Source: Fibrobacter sp. UWR2
GTDB lineage: Bacteria > Fibrobacterota > Fibrobacteria > Fibrobacterales > Fibrobacteraceae
Direction: 5' to 3'
Length of the DNA: 64,000 nt
NCBI RefSeq assembly: GCF_002210285.1
Contig: NZ_MWQE01000002.1
Span: forward strand, 1 to 64,000
Shown: positions 1 to 8,470 of the stretch, one piece after another
Layout of the letters: the number at the start of each line of letters is the position of its first letter
How positions within the stretch are numbered: the stretch's first letter is position 1
Notes under the pieces: model-generated
Database searches by the model: none
What the model saw: only the letters and a program-made list of their open reading frames with translations
What the model was told of the DNA's origin: nothing
Made by a program: the position numbers and the translations under genes

Positions 1-9
1 GGAGGAAAT

Positions 10-717
10 ATGCGTTCCCTTTGGCTTGGAATTCTTGCTTGTGCGGCGATGCTTGTCGCTTGCGGTGACGACGGTAGTGATTTCTCGACCCGTCCTTCGG
101 ACGGTTCGTCCTCTTCCCGCGCCAAATCCAGCAGTTCTGCGAAGTCTTCGGATTCTGTCGTCGGTTGTAAGACAGAAAAGGAAGACAATTGCGAATATAG
201 CGAGTTGGCGGACGACCGCGATGGCCAGATTTACAAGACCGTTAAAATCGGCGACCAGTGGTGGATGGCGGAGAACCTCAACTATGAAACGGACTCTAGC
301 TTCTGCTACAAGGATTCTGCCGAGTTTTGCGAAAAGTATGGCCGACTATACACTTGGGATGCTGTGGTTGATGTTTGCCCCGACGGCTGGCATTTGCCTA
401 GCAAGGCCGAATGGGAAACGTTGATCACTGCTGTTGGTGGACAAGCGACCGCAGGCAAAATGCTCAAGTCCACATCCGGTGGCAAAGGAACGGATGCATT
501 CGGATTCTCGGCGCTCCCTGCTGGCTACAGGGTTAAAGGTGGGGGATATCTCTACGCGGGCGCCCACACGTTCTTCCGGAGTTCTACTGTGAGTTCTACT
601 GAAATCAATAACGGTCCGTACAGCGCGTTCTTGGACTTCAACGCCGACTATGCTGCGGGTATGTCCAGCGACGATTACAATAGCTACGGGTTCTCGGTTC
701 GCTGTCTTAAAGACTAA
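10..717 (+). CDS. FISUMP-domain lipoprotein
   Basis: Predicted secreted lipoprotein of 235 aa. The N-terminus is a lipoprotein signal peptide with lipobox LVAC (Cys18), followed by an acidic, Ser-rich linker (about residues 20-50). The rest matches the Fibrobacter succinogenes major paralogous (FISUMP) domain: 'GDQWWMAENLNY', 'CPDGWHLPSKAEWETL', 'FSALPAGYR', and a closing 'YGFSVRCLKD'. FISUMP domains are numerous in Fibrobacter and are thought to sit at the cell surface; their biochemical role is not established. A strong Shine-Dalgarno (ggagg, 1-5) supports the ATG at 10. Family call is firm, function is open. Confidence 0.9.
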   Translation: MRSLWLGILACAAMLVACGDDGSDFSTRPSDGSSSSRAKSSSSAKSSDSVVGCKTEKEDNCEYSELADDRDGQIYKTVKIGDQWWMAENLNYETDSSFCYKDSAEFCEKYGRLYTWDAVVDVCPDGWHLPSKAEWETLITAVGGQATAGKMLKSTSGGKGTDAFGFSALPAGYRVKGGGYLYAGAHTFFRSSTVSSTEINNGPYSAFLDFNADYAAGMSSDDYNSYGFSVRCLKD

Positions 718-732
718 CAAGCCGAGTGAAGC

Positions 733-781
733 GGTCGCCAAGTTTACTTGAGCGACCATTTCCGAGGCGCAGTGTCTGCGC
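733..781 (+). terminator. Two hairpins after the FISUMP gene
   Basis: GGTCGC (733-738) pairs with GCGACC (752-757), with a further AAGT/ACTT inside, and GCGCAG (767-772) pairs perfectly with CTGCGC (776-781). Neither is followed by a clear T-run, so this is a possible factor-dependent stop or processed 3' end rather than a classical intrinsic terminator. Confidence 0.4.
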
Positions 782-808
782 TACGTAGTAGCGCCAGGAC
801 TAGTTTAC

Positions 809-814
809 TATCTT
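809..814 (+). promoter_or_regulatory. Candidate -10 hexamer (TATCTT)
   Basis: TATCTT lies 22 nt before the ATG at 837 and resembles the TATATT-type hexamers before many genes in this window. No convincing -35 element was recognised. Confidence 0.35.
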
Positions 815-836
815 TACCGCATAAACAAGAGGTTTT

Positions 837-1535
837 ATGCAGTCCTGGACTGAAATCAAGAAGATCGAGAACCCGACCGAAGAACAGCAACTCGAGGCGA
901 TTGCTCTCAACTGGTATGCAATCAGTCTTATCGAGAATCCGACTGTGGCCGCGCAGAAGGCGGCGTTTGCACAGAATGTGCAGGCGATTCTCTACATCAA
1001 GAACGGCCTTTGCGAAGATTTGAAGGTAGCGCTCAACGCCCTCGACGAGCCCGCGCTCCTTGCCGCGGTAAACGGCGACCCGAATATATTGAAGTTCGTG
1101 ACGAACCCCGACCTGCTCAAGGCCGCGGTGCGTAGCGACTGGAAAATCGTGAAGAAGATTGACAACGCGGGCGAAGACCTGTGGGCCGAGGCGGTACGCG
1201 CAAGTGCCGATGCGGTCAAGGCCGTGCCGTTCATGGGCGAAAAGATCCAGGCGGCGCTCGTGGAACGTGACTGGCATGCATTGCAAGATATTGTGCGCCC
1301 GTCGGCCGCCATCGTGATTGCCGCGGTGAAGCAGGACTACCATGCTTTCGAATTTGTGAGTATCAAGGACCGTACGGAGCCGGTGCAGCTTGCCGCCGTG
1401 CGTACAGACTGGCGCTGCATCCAGTACCTGCAGCGTGCAAGCGAAAAGGTGCAGATGGAGGCCGTGCGCCAGACGAAGGATGCGTTTGCCCTCATCAAGA
1501 ACCCGTCAGAGGCGGTCAAGGAATTCTGCAAGTAA
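837..1535 (+). CDS. DUF4116-like repeat protein
   Basis: Soluble protein of 232 aa without a signal peptide or membrane segment. It consists of degenerate repeats of about 25-30 residues with the pattern 'xxAAVxxDxxAxxxIxNPxxxVxxxA', for example 'PALLAAVNGDPNILKFVTNPD', 'LKAAVRSDWKIVKKIDN' and 'QLAAVRTDWRCIQYLQRAS'. This resembles the DUF4116 helical repeat found in bacterial proteins of unknown role; I infer an alpha-solenoid interaction scaffold. A Shine-Dalgarno-like 'aagagg' precedes the ATG. The next gene, an ABC ATPase, starts 18 nt after its stop, so the two may share a transcript. No function can be assigned. Confidence 0.7.
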   Translation: MQSWTEIKKIENPTEEQQLEAIALNWYAISLIENPTVAAQKAAFAQNVQAILYIKNGLCEDLKVALNALDEPALLAAVNGDPNILKFVTNPDLLKAAVRSDWKIVKKIDNAGEDLWAEAVRASADAVKAVPFMGEKIQAALVERDWHALQDIVRPSAAIVIAAVKQDYHAFEFVSIKDRTEPVQLAAVRTDWRCIQYLQRASEKVQMEAVRQTKDAFALIKNPSEAVKEFCK

Positions 1536-1553
1536 ACTCGCAGGGTGTGCGCG

Positions 1554-2414
1554 ATGGATAATTCGAACCCGCTGGTGAAACTCGAAAACGTCTCGTTCCG
1601 TTACCCGAAATCGGGCGTGGATGCGCTTTCGGATGTTTTGCTTGAAATCCCGCGGGGGAGTTTCTTTGCATTGCTGGGCCCGAATGGGGCGGGGAAGACG
1701 ACGCTGCTCCGCCTGTTGTGCGGGCGTTTCGCGAAATTCTCGGGAACGATTGTGCTGGCGGACGATGTGCGCGGCACGAATGCTTTCCTCGACCCGATTG
1801 CCTGCGGCATTTTGCTCGAGAATCCGGGCGTATACCCGAAACTTTCGATAAACGAGTACGTGGACTATTTCGTGGGGTTCTATGCGGCCCGTATCCCGAC
1901 GTGGAATACGACCGAGGCCCGCGAACGCATGGCCCGCATCGCGAAGAGCCTGGAACTCCCGCCGCTCGATACCCGCATGGGCAAGCTTTCGCTCGGAAAC
2001 CGCCAGAAGGTGCAGTTGCTGCGTGCGATGGCACCTGCACCGCGCCTGCTGATTTTGGACGAGCCGGTGGCGAATCTCGACCCGATGTCGCGCGAGGCCG
2101 TGTGGAAACTCATTGCGGACTGGCGCAAACAGGAAGGTGGTACGGCCATCGTGTGCTCGCATATCCTAGCCGAGATGGAAGAGGAGGCGACCGACTTCGC
2201 GATTATCGACCGCGGGCATGTGCTCAGGAGCGGGCGGGTCGCCGACCTTGTAAGCGAAACGGCGACATTCAAGGTAGAGGTCCGCGGCAATGCGCCTGAA
2301 ATTCCGACTCCTGAAAAAATTCGCGCGGCCCTCGCCGCCGCCGGAATCGATGCCAGCGTGAACCGCGCCGGCACAGGCCTTTCTTCTCTCTATAAAAAGA
2401 CCGTTGCGGGCTAG
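1554..2414 (+). CDS. ABC transporter ATP-binding protein
   Basis: ATPase subunit of an ABC exporter-type system (CcmA/NatA-like class). From the ATG at 1554 (286 aa) it has Walker A GPNGAGKTT (42-50), an unusual signature LSLGNRQ (145-151) instead of LSGGQ, Walker B LLILDEP (165-171) and the switch His in 'VCSH'. An in-frame GTG at 1545 is an alternative start. No permease lies beside it, so it is an orphan ATPase whose partner must be encoded elsewhere. Its stop codon overlaps the stop of the convergent tamA-like gene in the palindrome ctag (2411-2414), leaving no room for a terminator between them. Confidence 0.88.
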   Translation: MDNSNPLVKLENVSFRYPKSGVDALSDVLLEIPRGSFFALLGPNGAGKTTLLRLLCGRFAKFSGTIVLADDVRGTNAFLDPIACGILLENPGVYPKLSINEYVDYFVGFYAARIPTWNTTEARERMARIAKSLELPPLDTRMGKLSLGNRQKVQLLRAMAPAPRLLILDEPVANLDPMSREAVWKLIADWRKQEGGTAIVCSHILAEMEEEATDFAIIDRGHVLRSGRVADLVSETATFKVEVRGNAPEIPTPEKIRAALAAAGIDASVNRAGTGLSSLYKKTVAG

Positions 2415-4312
2415 AACGTCTGCGAAAGGTCGAATGCGAACCTGCCCCAAGCGAAGTTTTCCATGTTCCAGTGTGAAAGGTTCTTCTTGAACGCGTAATC
2501 CAGACGGAACGTGAGGAACTGCCAGCGGTATCGAACTCCGAGGCCGAGCGCTTCTTTCGTCTTCTCCTTGTACAGGTCTTTCTCGTTGTCCATCACGCGT
2601 GTCCAGTCATAGAACTGAACAATCTGCCAGTGTTTCCAGTTTTTCCATGGGAATGTCCAGCGGATTTCCTCGTTGATGCGCAGATACATCGGCGTTAGGC
2701 CCGTATTGATGATTGTATCGATGACTTCGTTGCCTTCGTCGTCGGTGCTGGTGGTGTAGCTTTCGTAACTCGCAAAAATACTGCGGAATCGGTATCCGCG
2801 TACGGAACGTGTGCCGCCTTGGTAGAATACGCGTGCGTCATCTTCGAGTGCCTTCTCGAAGAACCTGCCTACACTGCCGCTCAATGCGCCGTAGAATGTC
2901 CAGAACAGCGGGTGGTACAGGTTTACGGTCGCTTCCCCGTAGGTGTAGGGGTTGCCTATCATGGTGAGCTTTTCAAGGTCGGCGTTAAGGTTGGTGCCTG
3001 CACCGACTGTGGGCGCGAAGCGGACACCCTTCGTGGGGTTGAAGTAGTCGTCGGTGTAGTCGAAGGTGAGGGCTATTTCTCCCTTCACCTTGTACATGTC
3101 CTTGTCGTTCTTGCTCACGAATCGCGTATCGAGCGTTCCGCGGAATCGGATATGGTCGGTAATGCCGAAGGTAAGGTCTCCGCGGTTAATGATTTCGTAA
3201 CGTTCTTCGATGCTGTCGGGGTAGGCGGGCGGAGCAATCTTTTCGTGGTTGAAACTCAAGCGGTCTTCGAAGCGGATGGCCGTCGGGATGAACGAGAACG
3301 ATGTCCCGAACAGGAGCGGGTTTGCGTAACCGAGCGAGATTTCCTGCTTGTTCTGTGCAATCTGGAATGTGGTAGAAAATTCGTTAAATGTTCCGAAGAA
3401 GTTCTTGTGCTTTGCATACGCGAGAGCGCCGAATCCATACATTTCTTCGAAGAACAGCCCGTAGCGTGCCTCGCCGGGGATTCGCTCAACGACATCGAGG
3501 TGTACGTCCGAAAGCCCGTCGGCTCGTAGGGAGTCCGTGAGCTTGATCTGCGTGAACAGCTGTGTGGAGAGGAGCTTACTCTTGAAGGAGTTGTACTTGT
3601 TACCGTCGATGATTTCGCCTTTAGGCGTTTTCCAGAGCGAAGAAAGCCATGCGGTGTCCGAAAGCCCGGCCTCCTGCTCCTTGCGCCCCTTGTCGCTTGC
3701 CTTCTGCGTGGTGCTAATCATGTTACCCATGGTGACGATAGCACCCGGGTTGACGATAATTTCTACGATGATTACTTTGTTTGTAGTGTCGATTAGTTCG
3801 CCGGGCATCACGTAGGTGTGCAGGTAGCCTGCCTTGCGGTATGTCTGCTGGATAAACTGGATGTCTTCGGCGATGTCGTCTTGCGAGAATATACGGTCGG
3901 TCTTGTTTGTCCTGAGTTGCTTTTCGCTTATCTCGATTTTGGAACTATCAGGGACAATGATGTTCGTGCCGCCGAATCGGTATCGTTCCCCTTCGCGCAG
4001 GTAAATTGCGTAGCCGCGCTTGCGCTTGTTCTCTTCGTCGACTTCGCGCTTGATTTCGAGCTTCATGTCGAGGCTGAAGAACCCTTGCGAGTAGTAGAGG
4101 GCACGAATGTTTTCGACGGCGAGGCCCATCATGAAGTCCTGCTTTGTCGTGTCGAGGTTGCCGAATTCATCGGGAATCTCGAGCTGCTCTGTCAACTGAA
4201 AATTCGAGAACACCGCGTTGCCTTCGAACGTGACGTACCATGGATTCTTCTCCACCTCTTCGGCAAGAACGAATGCGCTAAAAAGGAACAGGAAGGCTAG
4301 AATCTTTTTCAT
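2411..4312 (-). CDS. Omp85-family outer-membrane protein (TamA/BamA-like)
   Basis: A 633 aa Omp85-superfamily barrel. A signal peptide (residues 1-17) is followed by POTRA-like segments (about 25-270, e.g. 'ALYYSQGFFSLDMKLEIKREVDE' with the beta-alpha-beta pattern) and a C-terminal 16-strand-type barrel with family hallmarks ('VRGYRF' in the lid-lock loop region, and a terminal Phe in 'FDLSQTF'). Omp85 proteins insert or translocate proteins at the outer membrane. Its ATG overlaps the 3' end of the tamB-like gene by 4 bp, so the two are translationally coupled. Context makes TamA the best reading; the housekeeping BamA cannot be excluded from sequence alone. Confidence 0.85.
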   Translation of the reverse strand: MKKILAFLFLFSAFVLAEEVEKNPWYVTFEGNAVFSNFQLTEQLEIPDEFGNLDTTKQDFMMGLAVENIRALYYSQGFFSLDMKLEIKREVDEENKRKRGYAIYLREGERYRFGGTNIIVPDSSKIEISEKQLRTNKTDRIFSQDDIAEDIQFIQQTYRKAGYLHTYVMPGELIDTTNKVIIVEIIVNPGAIVTMGNMISTTQKASDKGRKEQEAGLSDTAWLSSLWKTPKGEIIDGNKYNSFKSKLLSTQLFTQIKLTDSLRADGLSDVHLDVVERIPGEARYGLFFEEMYGFGALAYAKHKNFFGTFNEFSTTFQIAQNKQEISLGYANPLLFGTSFSFIPTAIRFEDRLSFNHEKIAPPAYPDSIEERYEIINRGDLTFGITDHIRFRGTLDTRFVSKNDKDMYKVKGEIALTFDYTDDYFNPTKGVRFAPTVGAGTNLNADLEKLTMIGNPYTYGEATVNLYHPLFWTFYGALSGSVGRFFEKALEDDARVFYQGGTRSVRGYRFRSIFASYESYTTSTDDEGNEVIDTIINTGLTPMYLRINEEIRWTFPWKNWKHWQIVQFYDWTRVMDNEKDLYKEKTKEALGLGVRYRWQFLTFRLDYAFKKNLSHWNMENFAWGRFAFDLSQTF

Positions 4313-7300
4313 TTGTCTGTCTCCTGTTTATCGTCGGTTGTTTCCTTGAACGACGCGTTGGGCGAAATGGTCTCACAGCGCCCAATGCCGAGTAGGCACG
4401 GGTTCCAGAATCTGTAACTGTAGTTGAAGCCGACGTTCTTTTCGAGGCGGTTTTCGTTTCCGCCGGCACCCGTGTTGGTGTAGTATTGCTTGGATATCAG
4501 CAGCCCATTCAGGTTGAGAGACGGATTGATATGGTTCTTGTGCGAGAATTGCTTGTCCTTGAATACGGGGAGCGTGTAGTTCACGCCGAATTGCAGCGCC
4601 TGGTCGTATGTCGGGTTTTCGCTCTGGTCCTGCGTGTAACCGAAAATAAGGCTTAGGTCCTTAACCCAGCGGTCTAGGGAAATAGGTATCTTGAAGTAAC
4701 TTGAATCCTTGTCGCTTGTGGTGTTGTTGCTGAACAGCATCACCTTCATGTCGATATCGCCGATGTATTCGCTGCCCAGGGCCTTGTTTGCCGTGGTCGA
4801 AAGCACCTTGCCGATAGCCTTGCCTGCAATCTTGTTCCAGTCCGTAGATTCGTCGTTGTTGTCGGCGATACATCCGAGGATGATGTTGTAGTACGTTGCC
4901 GCTGCGCTCGATTCCGTACCGCAGTTGCTGCTCGGCGTTGGCTGCGGGTTTGTAATCGTGCCGGTGATGTCGAAGTTGATGGGGCAGGTTTCGCCTTCCT
5001 TGTCGCCGGAGTCGTCACAGTAGGGGAGTTCCTGTGTACTGGAAACTTCGACGACGCCTTGCTGCCACGGAACGTCCATCCACGAAATGCTGAACGAATT
5101 CAGGTCGAACTCGTAGAGTTCCTGCACGCCGATGAACCCGGTGTTCGAATTGATGACGTCTCCACGCAATAGGGGCCTGTTCGTGTTGCCGAGTACCCAG
5201 AAGTCGAAGGTGAACGGGAACGTGGCGAACGGGGTTACGATGGCAATGGAATCACGCTGGGAATCGTTTACGTGCACCATGAGGTTAATCGGGCTTGCCG
5301 TAGAAATCTTGGCTTCTTGCGCTTCGGTGGTGCGGAGTCTTGTGATGAAGTTGTTGAACATCGTGAGAATACGGTTCAGCGATGCTGGCGTAATCTGGAA
5401 CTCGAGTGCCTTGTGGTAGATCATCTTGTCGACAATCAGCTTGCCCGATATGGAGTTGTTCTGCAGGCGGTCGCCAGTTAAACGCGGCATGGTAAAATCG
5501 AGGTCGCTCTGGGCGAGCACTTCACCTTCGCCGAATGTCTCGTCGAAGAAGTTGTACTGGATGTAGGGGAGGCTCACCGAGACGACGAGTTCGTTTTCGT
5601 AGTCGCTAAGAGACCCGGCGACATCCCTGACAAGAATGGAATGCTGGCCGGACTTGAAACTGAACTGCTCTGACGAGATGTTGAACCGTTCCAGTTTCAT
5701 GCTGTCGAGGTTGAATGCCGCCGAAGCATTGATGATTTCGCCCTGGCTGTTTTGTGTCGAGAGGTCTGTAATCTCGGCTAGCCCGTTTTCGATGTGGCCC
5801 ACGATGCTGAATGGAATCTTGCGCCCCATCTTGGGCGGCTGGATGAATGTGGAATCTGACTTGATTTCGGCTGTGATGCCCTTCAGGCCTTCGCGGATGT
5901 TTGCCGAGATGTCGACCTGCAGGTCAGTCCTTGTGATTTCGGCTGTTGTGCCCGGAATGAACCACGAACCCGAAACATTCAGTTTGCCATCGAACACGAA
6001 TGCGGAATCGACGTCGCCTTCTAGTGTGACATCGCCGCCGTTGTCCGTACTGTGGACGACGCTCACGTGGCGCTTGTTGTCGAAGATGTTGTTGATGATG
6101 ACTTGCGAGGAACCCGCCCATCCACCGTTTCCGATGTTCACGTAGGCGTTAAGTTCCATGCGGTCACCTTCCGCGAACAGGTTCATCTTGTCTACCTTCA
6201 GGGCGCTAGTCGGAATCTTGCTCAGGCTTAGCTTGGTAAAGTCGATGTTGCCGAGCAGTCCCTTACCGGCTTCGTAAGATACGTCACCGTTCATGAAGCC
6301 TTCGGAAAGTGTCGTGTCGTTGAGCGGCTCAAGAAGGGTCGGGATGCTGAAGTCCTTTGCTGACGCCCATGCATGCACGACCTGTATGGGGAGGAATCCG
6401 GTGGGCTTGAAGTCGGGGTTCGAGTCGTTGGGCAGAATGAATACGGCTTCGGCTTCAACCCTGTTCTTGTCTTGCATGGCCTGGAACTTGTCTATGAAAA
6501 CCGTATCGCCGTTCTGCCTTGCCTTGATGCGGGCGCGGATATCGAAGGGCTGATAGTTGCCGTCGGCAATCACGTCGATTGCACCGACGTTGTCTGTGAA
6601 GTTATGCCGCCACGTTCCCGTGACTTCGCCGTTCATCTCGTTGCCGATTTTAATCTTCGCGAATGGGATGGTGCTCACGTCTACGCTGTCCGCCATTACC
6701 TGAAGGGTTATAGAGTCCGTCCACGTGATGTAGGCGAACGCATGTCCACCATTCCTTTGCGTCACGTCCCATGAGGTGTGCGGCTCCTCGTGGTTCCACA
6801 TCACGTCTCCAAAGAAGTCGAATGTTTCCTTCTCGGTGTAGATGATGCCGTTGCTGAACTGGATGCCCTTCTTGTTCAGGTCAAGTTCGACTTCGAGCGA
6901 GTCGGCCTTCATCTGGTAGGCGAAGTCTACGTTCGGAATTTTCACCTTGGAATGCATTACGCCGTTCCTGAAAGAGCCGACAATGTTAAAGCGGTTGCGC
7001 AGAATCAGGTTCCCGAAGTTCCAGTCCAGCGCCCATGGTTCGTATGGAGACATGTCGCCTGTGAACGTGATGTTCAGGTCCTTCTTTAGGTCTATGGTCG
7101 CATTGATGTCGGAACCCTGTCTTGTCTCGATGCCGACCTTGATAATGTCGCCTTCCTTGTGCGCGGTATGGATCTTCATGTCGAGAGGCATCATGTGCGG
7201 TCCGAAGATGGAACTCATGTATTCTACGTATCCGGTGATATCTCCGTTGAGGTCCTTGTCGGCATCGCCTTCAAGTCGAATGTGCCCGCCTTCGTCGTTG

Positions 7301-8229
7301 TACAGGTCTATGCCGAAGTGGTAGTTCTCGTCGTCGCCTTTTACTTTGATTTTCGCATTGCAGGCCATGAGGGGCCAGAACTCGCCGATCCGGGTCTCAA
7401 GGTTCAGGTCGTACAGCGGTTTCTGCGTCTTGGGGTCGAACTTTACATCGCCCTTCACCTTTACGGCACCGATGGTCGGTACTGCAGGCGGTATATCGAC
7501 CGGAATCCACTTCTTGGGATCCTTGACTTCCATGTCTACGCTAGTCTTGACTGCTGCTAGGTTGTTCTTGGGCGTGCTTACGTCGAGTTTTATAGCGTCG
7601 CTGCCGGCCTTGACGTTTCCTTTGACCTTTACGTTGTCACCTTCGAAGTTAGCCTTGATGTCGATGCTTGTGGTTTCGCTGATGTAGTCGCCCTGGATGG
7701 AATCGAGCTTTACGGAAGCTCCCTGTAGGCCTTCGCTCTTGACCTTGAAATTCTCGGCTTGCCAGTGCATTTGCTGTGGCGAGTCCTTGTCTACATCCAC
7801 GGAAATCTTCTTGGCCGAAACCTCGACGGGCAGGTAGAACTTCGCCTTCTCCGGGAACTCGATTGCCTCCATCGGGGTCTTGGGCTTCTTTTCGGACTTT
7901 GCATTCGGGTCGGTCTTGATCTGGGCCTCGAATTCCCCGAGGTCGACACTTGCTCCCTTGCTATTGCCGAGCAGGGTCACGTCCATCTTGAAGTCGCGTA
8001 CGGTGTAGGTGTTTTCGCCCTGCTTGACGGTTACGGAATCCCAGGAGTGGGTGAGCAGACCGTCCATCTGGTGCCCGTAGGGCGTTACCTCGACATCGCC
8101 GTATGTATGCGGGGTCGAAAGGTAGGTGTCGAAGGCAATATACGCAAACCAGGCGCTCAGTGCAAGAACACCCACAACGACCGTCACGATTGCGGCGGTC
8201 AATGAAAATGTCGAAGTTCCGTTCTTCAA
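4309..8229 (-). CDS. tamB: TamB-like translocation/assembly module protein
   Basis: Very large (1306 aa) AsmA/TamB-type protein. One N-terminal membrane anchor (about residues 8-33) is followed by about 1,000 residues of repeating beta-rich 'L.ldG.v' units typical of the hydrophobic-groove lipid-transfer family. The C-terminal part matches the TamB domain (DUF490) with 'LYEFDLNSFSISWMDVPWQQG' and 'LNLETRIGEF'-type repeats. It would span the periplasm from the inner membrane to its Omp85 partner, encoded immediately downstream with a 4 bp overlap. The frame opens with TTG at 8229; no in-frame ATG lies near, and cytosine-rich sequence replaces a ribosome-binding site. A TATTAT hexamer sits 8 nt before the TTG. 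Confidence 0.85.
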   Translation of the reverse strand: MKNGTSTFSLTAAIVTVVVGVLALSAWFAYIAFDTYLSTPHTYGDVEVTPYGHQMDGLLTHSWDSVTVKQGENTYTVRDFKMDVTLLGNSKGASVDLGEFEAQIKTDPNAKSEKKPKTPMEAIEFPEKAKFYLPVEVSAKKISVDVDKDSPQQMHWQAENFKVKSEGLQGASVKLDSIQGDYISETTSIDIKANFEGDNVKVKGNVKAGSDAIKLDVSTPKNNLAAVKTSVDMEVKDPKKWIPVDIPPAVPTIGAVKVKGDVKFDPKTQKPLYDLNLETRIGEFWPLMACNAKIKVKGDDENYHFGIDLYNDEGGHIRLEGDADKDLNGDITGYVEYMSSIFGPHMMPLDMKIHTAHKEGDIIKVGIETRQGSDINATIDLKKDLNITFTGDMSPYEPWALDWNFGNLILRNRFNIVGSFRNGVMHSKVKIPNVDFAYQMKADSLEVELDLNKKGIQFSNGIIYTEKETFDFFGDVMWNHEEPHTSWDVTQRNGGHAFAYITWTDSITLQVMADSVDVSTIPFAKIKIGNEMNGEVTGTWRHNFTDNVGAIDVIADGNYQPFDIRARIKARQNGDTVFIDKFQAMQDKNRVEAEAVFILPNDSNPDFKPTGFLPIQVVHAWASAKDFSIPTLLEPLNDTTLSEGFMNGDVSYEAGKGLLGNIDFTKLSLSKIPTSALKVDKMNLFAEGDRMELNAYVNIGNGGWAGSSQVIINNIFDNKRHVSVVHSTDNGGDVTLEGDVDSAFVFDGKLNVSGSWFIPGTTAEITRTDLQVDISANIREGLKGITAEIKSDSTFIQPPKMGRKIPFSIVGHIENGLAEITDLSTQNSQGEIINASAAFNLDSMKLERFNISSEQFSFKSGQHSILVRDVAGSLSDYENELVVSVSLPYIQYNFFDETFGEGEVLAQSDLDFTMPRLTGDRLQNNSISGKLIVDKMIYHKALEFQITPASLNRILTMFNNFITRLRTTEAQEAKISTASPINLMVHVNDSQRDSIAIVTPFATFPFTFDFWVLGNTNRPLLRGDVINSNTGFIGVQELYEFDLNSFSISWMDVPWQQGVVEVSSTQELPYCDDSGDKEGETCPINFDITGTITNPQPTPSSNCGTESSAAATYYNIILGCIADNNDESTDWNKIAGKAIGKVLSTTANKALGSEYIGDIDMKVMLFSNNTTSDKDSSYFKIPISLDRWVKDLSLIFGYTQDQSENPTYDQALQFGVNYTLPVFKDKQFSHKNHINPSLNLNGLLISKQYYTNTGAGGNENRLEKNVGFNYSYRFWNPCLLGIGRCETISPNASFKETTDDKQETDK

Positions 8230-8237
8230 CGGCCCTA

Positions 8238-8243
8238 ATAATA
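8238..8243 (-). promoter_or_regulatory. Candidate -10 hexamer for the tamB-tamA pair
   Basis: TATTAT on the minus strand, 8 nt upstream of the TTG start at 8229. The spacing would place the transcript start at or next to the initiation codon. Confidence 0.35.
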
Positions 8244-8470
8244 GAAAAATATCAGTCTATCCCCAGCCGCCAGACCATGCTTGGGAGTGCTCTAATTCGT
8301 TGTTGCTCAACGAGTTATGTTTGATATGACGGTATAGGGTTATTTATTGCTTACAAAGTGCTCTTTTGTGTAGTAGTTTGGTTTCGCCATTTTTTACGCA
8401 TGGTGAAGCGCCTCGGAATGCGCAATTGACTATATTTATGCCGGTTTTTTAAGCATTTCATGAGGATTAG
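8244..8470. other. Divergent intergenic region
   Basis: About 227 bp between tamB (minus) and the foldase gene (plus). It holds the two candidate promoters: TATTAT for tamB at its left edge and TATATT at 8431-8436 for the foldase. No gene, tRNA or strong hairpin was seen in the rest. Confidence 0.5.
8431..8436 (+). promoter_or_regulatory. Candidate -10 hexamer (TATATT)
   Basis: TATATT preceded by 'ttgac' (8426-8430), 34 nt before the ATG at 8471. It matches the -10-like hexamer seen before ndk, purB, ahbC and others here. Confidence 0.5.

Noticed and set aside
2401-2414. Terminator between the ABC ATPase and the Omp85 gene
   Set aside because: The stop codons overlap in ctag, and no hairpin with T-run was seen there.
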